Origin: Elusimicrobia bacterium RIFCSPLOWO2_01_FULL_59_12
Lineage (GTDB): Bacteria > Elusimicrobiota > Elusimicrobia > 2-01-FULL-59-12
DNA: 15,830 nucleotides
NCBI GenBank assembly: GCA_001800075.1
Contig: MGUR01000067.1
Span: 3,869 to 19,698, forward strand
Direction of reading: 5' to 3'
Part shown: in pieces, positions 14,089-15,830 of the stretch
Numbering within the stretch: position 1 is the first letter of the stretch
How the letters are laid out: the number at the start of each line of letters is the position of its first letter
Notes under the pieces: generated by a model
The model's input: only the letters and a program-made list of their open reading frames with translations
Databases searched by the model: none
Told to the model about the DNA's origin: nothing
Program-made: the position numbers and the translations under genes

Positions 14089-14562
14089 ATGAATGCCCTG
14101 AGAAATCAAATCCTCGCGGGTGCCGTCGTCGGTTGCTTGTTAACTCCTGTTAGCGGCCACACCGTTCCCGCGGTGCTCCGGAGCTATATCGAGCCGACCC
14201 AGGAGGTCAATCTGCCACCTTCGTCACCGGCGAGCTATATGCCCTGGTATGCCCTTCCCAGCCGGTTCCTGTTCTCGGGCGGGTATTTCATGAAACTCAG
14301 CGTCACGGAATTACAGATCGACCATGTGGCTGACAATTCCAGATGTACGCGAAAAAACCGCACGTTTATGATATCAGCATCTTTTGAGCAACCGGTGGGT
14401 AGGGAGTTTTTCTCAAGCCGCGTGGATCTCCCCCTTGTTTCAGCTGATCGATTTAGCGTCTCCCGGCTGGCGCCCGCCTCGGTCGGTGATTACGTCCTCT
14501 TCCTGTCGAACACGCAGCTGGATAATCCGGCCGCCTACATTCGCCTGTCCGCCCGGTTCTAG
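14089..14562 (+). CDS. Small exported protein, paralog of the gene at 14692 (family unknown)
   Basis: 157 residues if ATG 14089 is used. That start gives a good signal peptide (MNALRNQILAGAVVGCLL) and nearly the same length as the paralog. A GGAGG lies only one base upstream, which is too close, so ATG 14062 remains possible. I do not recognise the family. The C-terminal 100 residues align with the next gene: MKLSVTELQIDH, a short basic stretch with one Cys, FFSSRVDLP, VGDYVLFLS and the end YIRLSARF. The alternation in the last strand and the final Phe resemble an outer-membrane beta-signal. Probably periplasmic or outer-membrane; predicted beta-rich. No catalytic motif. Confidence 0.7.
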   Translation: MNALRNQILAGAVVGCLLTPVSGHTVPAVLRSYIEPTQEVNLPPSSPASYMPWYALPSRFLFSGGYFMKLSVTELQIDHVADNSRCTRKNRTFMISASFEQPVGREFFSSRVDLPLVSADRFSVSRLAPASVGDYVLFLSNTQLDNPAAYIRLSARF

Positions 14563-14691
14563 CAGCAGACTGAGGCCAAAAGACCCTCTCTCCGACGGAA
14601 ATACACCCTCCATACGTCGACACCGCAAGGTTTAACATAGAGTTCACACGCCGGCAACACGTCTGTAACAGTGCCCTGACATACTTAGCAC

Positions 14692-15168
14692 ATGAAGATC
14701 ACGCAAAAAATCATGTGCGCTTTCGGGGTTCTGGCGGGCTTGGTTCTGGTCAGCCCGTCGTCGAACGCCGGCGTCTACCTGGGTGAGGGGAACGGCAAGG
14801 ACCGGGTGCCCACGATCAAATCCGCCGAGGATGCCATTTCTTCCATCCCGATCCTGAAAAAAATACCGACGAGCTTCATCGTAGGAGACGGTTTCCGTTT
14901 TAAATTGACCGGCATGTCGCTTCGGATTGACCACATGGGAACCAAGTCCCGTGCCCCGGCGCACAAGCGGAATTGTCTGGTCAGCTTCAGCTATTCAACC
15001 CCGGTGTCTTTCTTCGGCTCGCGCATCGAAGTCCCCGTTTTTCACTCTGAGAGTTTGGCGTTGTCCAAATGGGGCGTCAATACCCTCGGCGATTACGTCG
15101 TCCACCTCTCCAAAGACGCTTCCGCGGACCGGCCCGTCATGGGCCTGATGGTCAGCGCCCGCTTCTAA
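14692..15168 (+). CDS. Small exported protein, paralog of the gene at 14089 (family unknown)
   Basis: 158 residues with a clear signal peptide (MKITQKIMCAFGVLAGLVLV, likely cut after SSNA near residue 26). A variable stretch (about 27-60) follows. The conserved part is FKLTGMSLRIDH, then the basic segment KSRAPAHKRNC, FFGSRIEVP, LGDYVVHLS and the terminus GLMVSARF. Identity with the preceding gene over this region is about 30 % by eye. The function is unknown. It is separated from its paralog by 129 bases in which I see no convincing promoter, and no Shine-Dalgarno precedes the ATG. The ending Arg-Phe with hydrophobic residues at alternate positions suggests a beta strand like those at outer-membrane protein ends. 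Confidence 0.75.
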   Translation: MKITQKIMCAFGVLAGLVLVSPSSNAGVYLGEGNGKDRVPTIKSAEDAISSIPILKKIPTSFIVGDGFRFKLTGMSLRIDHMGTKSRAPAHKRNCLVSFSYSTPVSFFGSRIEVPVFHSESLALSKWGVNTLGDYVVHLSKDASADRPVMGLMVSARF

Positions 15169-15200
15169 GACCTCCCCCCCTCGCCCCTCCGAATCTTCTT

Positions 15201-15229
15201 TTGTCAAACCCGCACCCTACGTGTAGAAT
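15201..15229 (+). promoter_or_regulatory. Sigma70-type promoter of the NYN nuclease gene
   Basis: TTGTCA (15201-15206) and TAGAAT (15224-15229) each match five of six consensus bases with the optimal 17-base spacer. The expected start of transcription, six to seven bases after the -10 box, falls on the GTG start codon at 15235-15237. The message would therefore be leaderless or nearly so. Confidence 0.65.
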
Positions 15230-15234
15230 ACAGC

Positions 15235-15687
15235 GTGGCGTTTAGCTTTTTAGTCGATGGGTATAATCTTCTTTACGCCTTGCCCGAGATTCCTCCCGGT
15301 ACCTGGCCGGAGAAACGCAGGCAGCTTTTGACCTTTCTCACCGAGCAGCGTCCCCAGGGCAAGAATTCATTAACGGTCGTTTTCGACAGCCGAGCGGGTT
15401 TAGGGGACCGGCTGCGAGTAGGCGATCTCACCGTGGTCTTTACCGCCGGAGAGACAGCTGATGAATGGATTGGAACGCAGGTCCGCAAGGCGCCCAATCC
15501 CCGGGCGCTGGTGGTTGTTTCCGACGATCAGGGGGTGCGACGATTGATCCAGGGAACAGGCGCGCGGTATCAGAACGTGTCGGACTTCTTAAAAAAAACG
15601 CGTATCCGGAAACACCCTCCCATGCCGCATGAGAAGCCCTCCAACGATCGCGACATCACCAATGAATTGAAAGAGAAATGGCTGTGA
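15235..15687 (+). CDS. YacP-like NYN (PIN-like) domain ribonuclease
   Basis: Predicted metal-dependent endoribonuclease of the YacP/Rae1 group; Bacillus Rae1 cleaves mRNA in the ribosomal A site. Whether this one does so is not known. 150 residues. The acidic site residues are all visible: D8 in FLVDGYNLLY, D51 in VVFDSRAG, D76 and E77 in GETADEWI, and D97 and D98 in VVSDDQGVRRLI. After about residue 120 comes a basic tail with KTRIRKHPPMPHEKP. It starts at GTG, which is required to include the first strand holding D8. No ribosome site is present, in keeping with the overlapping promoter. A GTG in another frame overlaps the stop as GTGA (15684). Confidence 0.88.
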   Translation: MAFSFLVDGYNLLYALPEIPPGTWPEKRRQLLTFLTEQRPQGKNSLTVVFDSRAGLGDRLRVGDLTVVFTAGETADEWIGTQVRKAPNPRALVVVSDDQGVRRLIQGTGARYQNVSDFLKKTRIRKHPPMPHEKPSNDRDITNELKEKWL

Positions 15688-15752
15688 CGGATGCCCACCT
15701 CGATTTCCCCTTGATTTTTTCGCCTTTTTTCGATAAACCCAACGTGTTTGCC

Positions 15753-15830
15753 ATGACTTTCAAGCCTATACGTCTTGTTTTTCTCCAGTCCGCTTTCCTC
15801 GGTCTACTGCTTGGAGGGTTCACCCCGGCA
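15753..15830 (+). CDS. N terminus of an exported protein (cut by window end)
   Basis: Only 26 codons are seen: MTFKPIRLVFLQSAFLGLLL then GGFTPA, a typical signal peptide with Lys and Arg before a hydrophobic core. The mature protein is outside the window, so no function can be given. The frame is open upstream to a GTG at 15684 that overlaps the nuclease stop. The ATG is preferred because it gives the normal signal-peptide layout. The 65 bases between the nuclease and this ATG contain T-rich stretches but no clear promoter or hairpin. Confidence 0.6.
   Translation, partial: MTFKPIRLVFLQSAFLGLLLGGFTPA

Noticed and set aside
1..15830. tRNA, rRNA, CRISPR arrays, transposases, phage or toxin-antitoxin genes
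   Set aside because: None seen: no regularly spaced direct repeats, no tRNA-like cloverleaf arms noticed by eye, and all sizeable gaps are under 150 bases; a covariance-model scan would be the proper test.

Overview
The window suggests a Gram-negative, oxygen-respiring bacterium with about 58-60 % GC by eye. It carries an aa3-type cytochrome c oxidase cluster, GatCAB (so tRNA-Gln and/or tRNA-Asn are probably charged indirectly), a PcrA-type helicase, exported proteins, and a dispersed palindromic repeat of the gtcattcccgcgaaagcggg type. No gene fixes the lineage. The mix fits a sparsely sampled phylum such as Elusimicrobiota, Omnitrophota or Nitrospirota, but that is a guess.

Left part (1-5307, all minus strand). 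Read in transcription order: a short CpaF/TadA-type secretion ATPase, an unnamed four-helix membrane protein, a 116-bp palindromic repeat, an exported cupredoxin-like protein with a C-terminal carboxypeptidase-regulatory-like domain, then ctaC (subunit II), ctaD (subunit I) and ctaA (heme A synthase, cut by the window edge). The last four form a respiratory operon: two catalytic subunits, the enzyme making their heme, and a probable copper or electron-transfer accessory protein. A plausible minus-strand promoter lies at the end of the membrane-protein gene, which would put the repeat in the operon's leader.

Middle part (5357-13464, all plus strand). Seven genes overlap end to start by 4 or 8 bases: a RumA/RlmD-type RNA uracil-C5 methyltransferase, an exported two-domain protein, pcrA, gatC, gatA, a Nudix hydrolase and gatB. 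This looks like one translationally coupled housekeeping operon for RNA modification, DNA unwinding and tRNA-dependent amidation.

Right part (13465-15830, plus strand). A single RRM-glycine-rich RNA-binding protein has a strong GAAA-loop terminator. It is followed by two paralogous small exported proteins of unknown family, a YacP-like NYN nuclease that appears to be transcribed leaderless, and the signal peptide of a gene cut by the right edge.

Most notable points: the palindromic repeat at the 5' end of the cupredoxin-like gene; a short palindrome related to that repeat's interior apparently inserted in frame in pcrA; the tandem exported paralogs whose C termini resemble an outer-membrane beta-signal; and the likely leaderless NYN gene. 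No tRNA, rRNA, CRISPR array, transposase or phage gene was seen.
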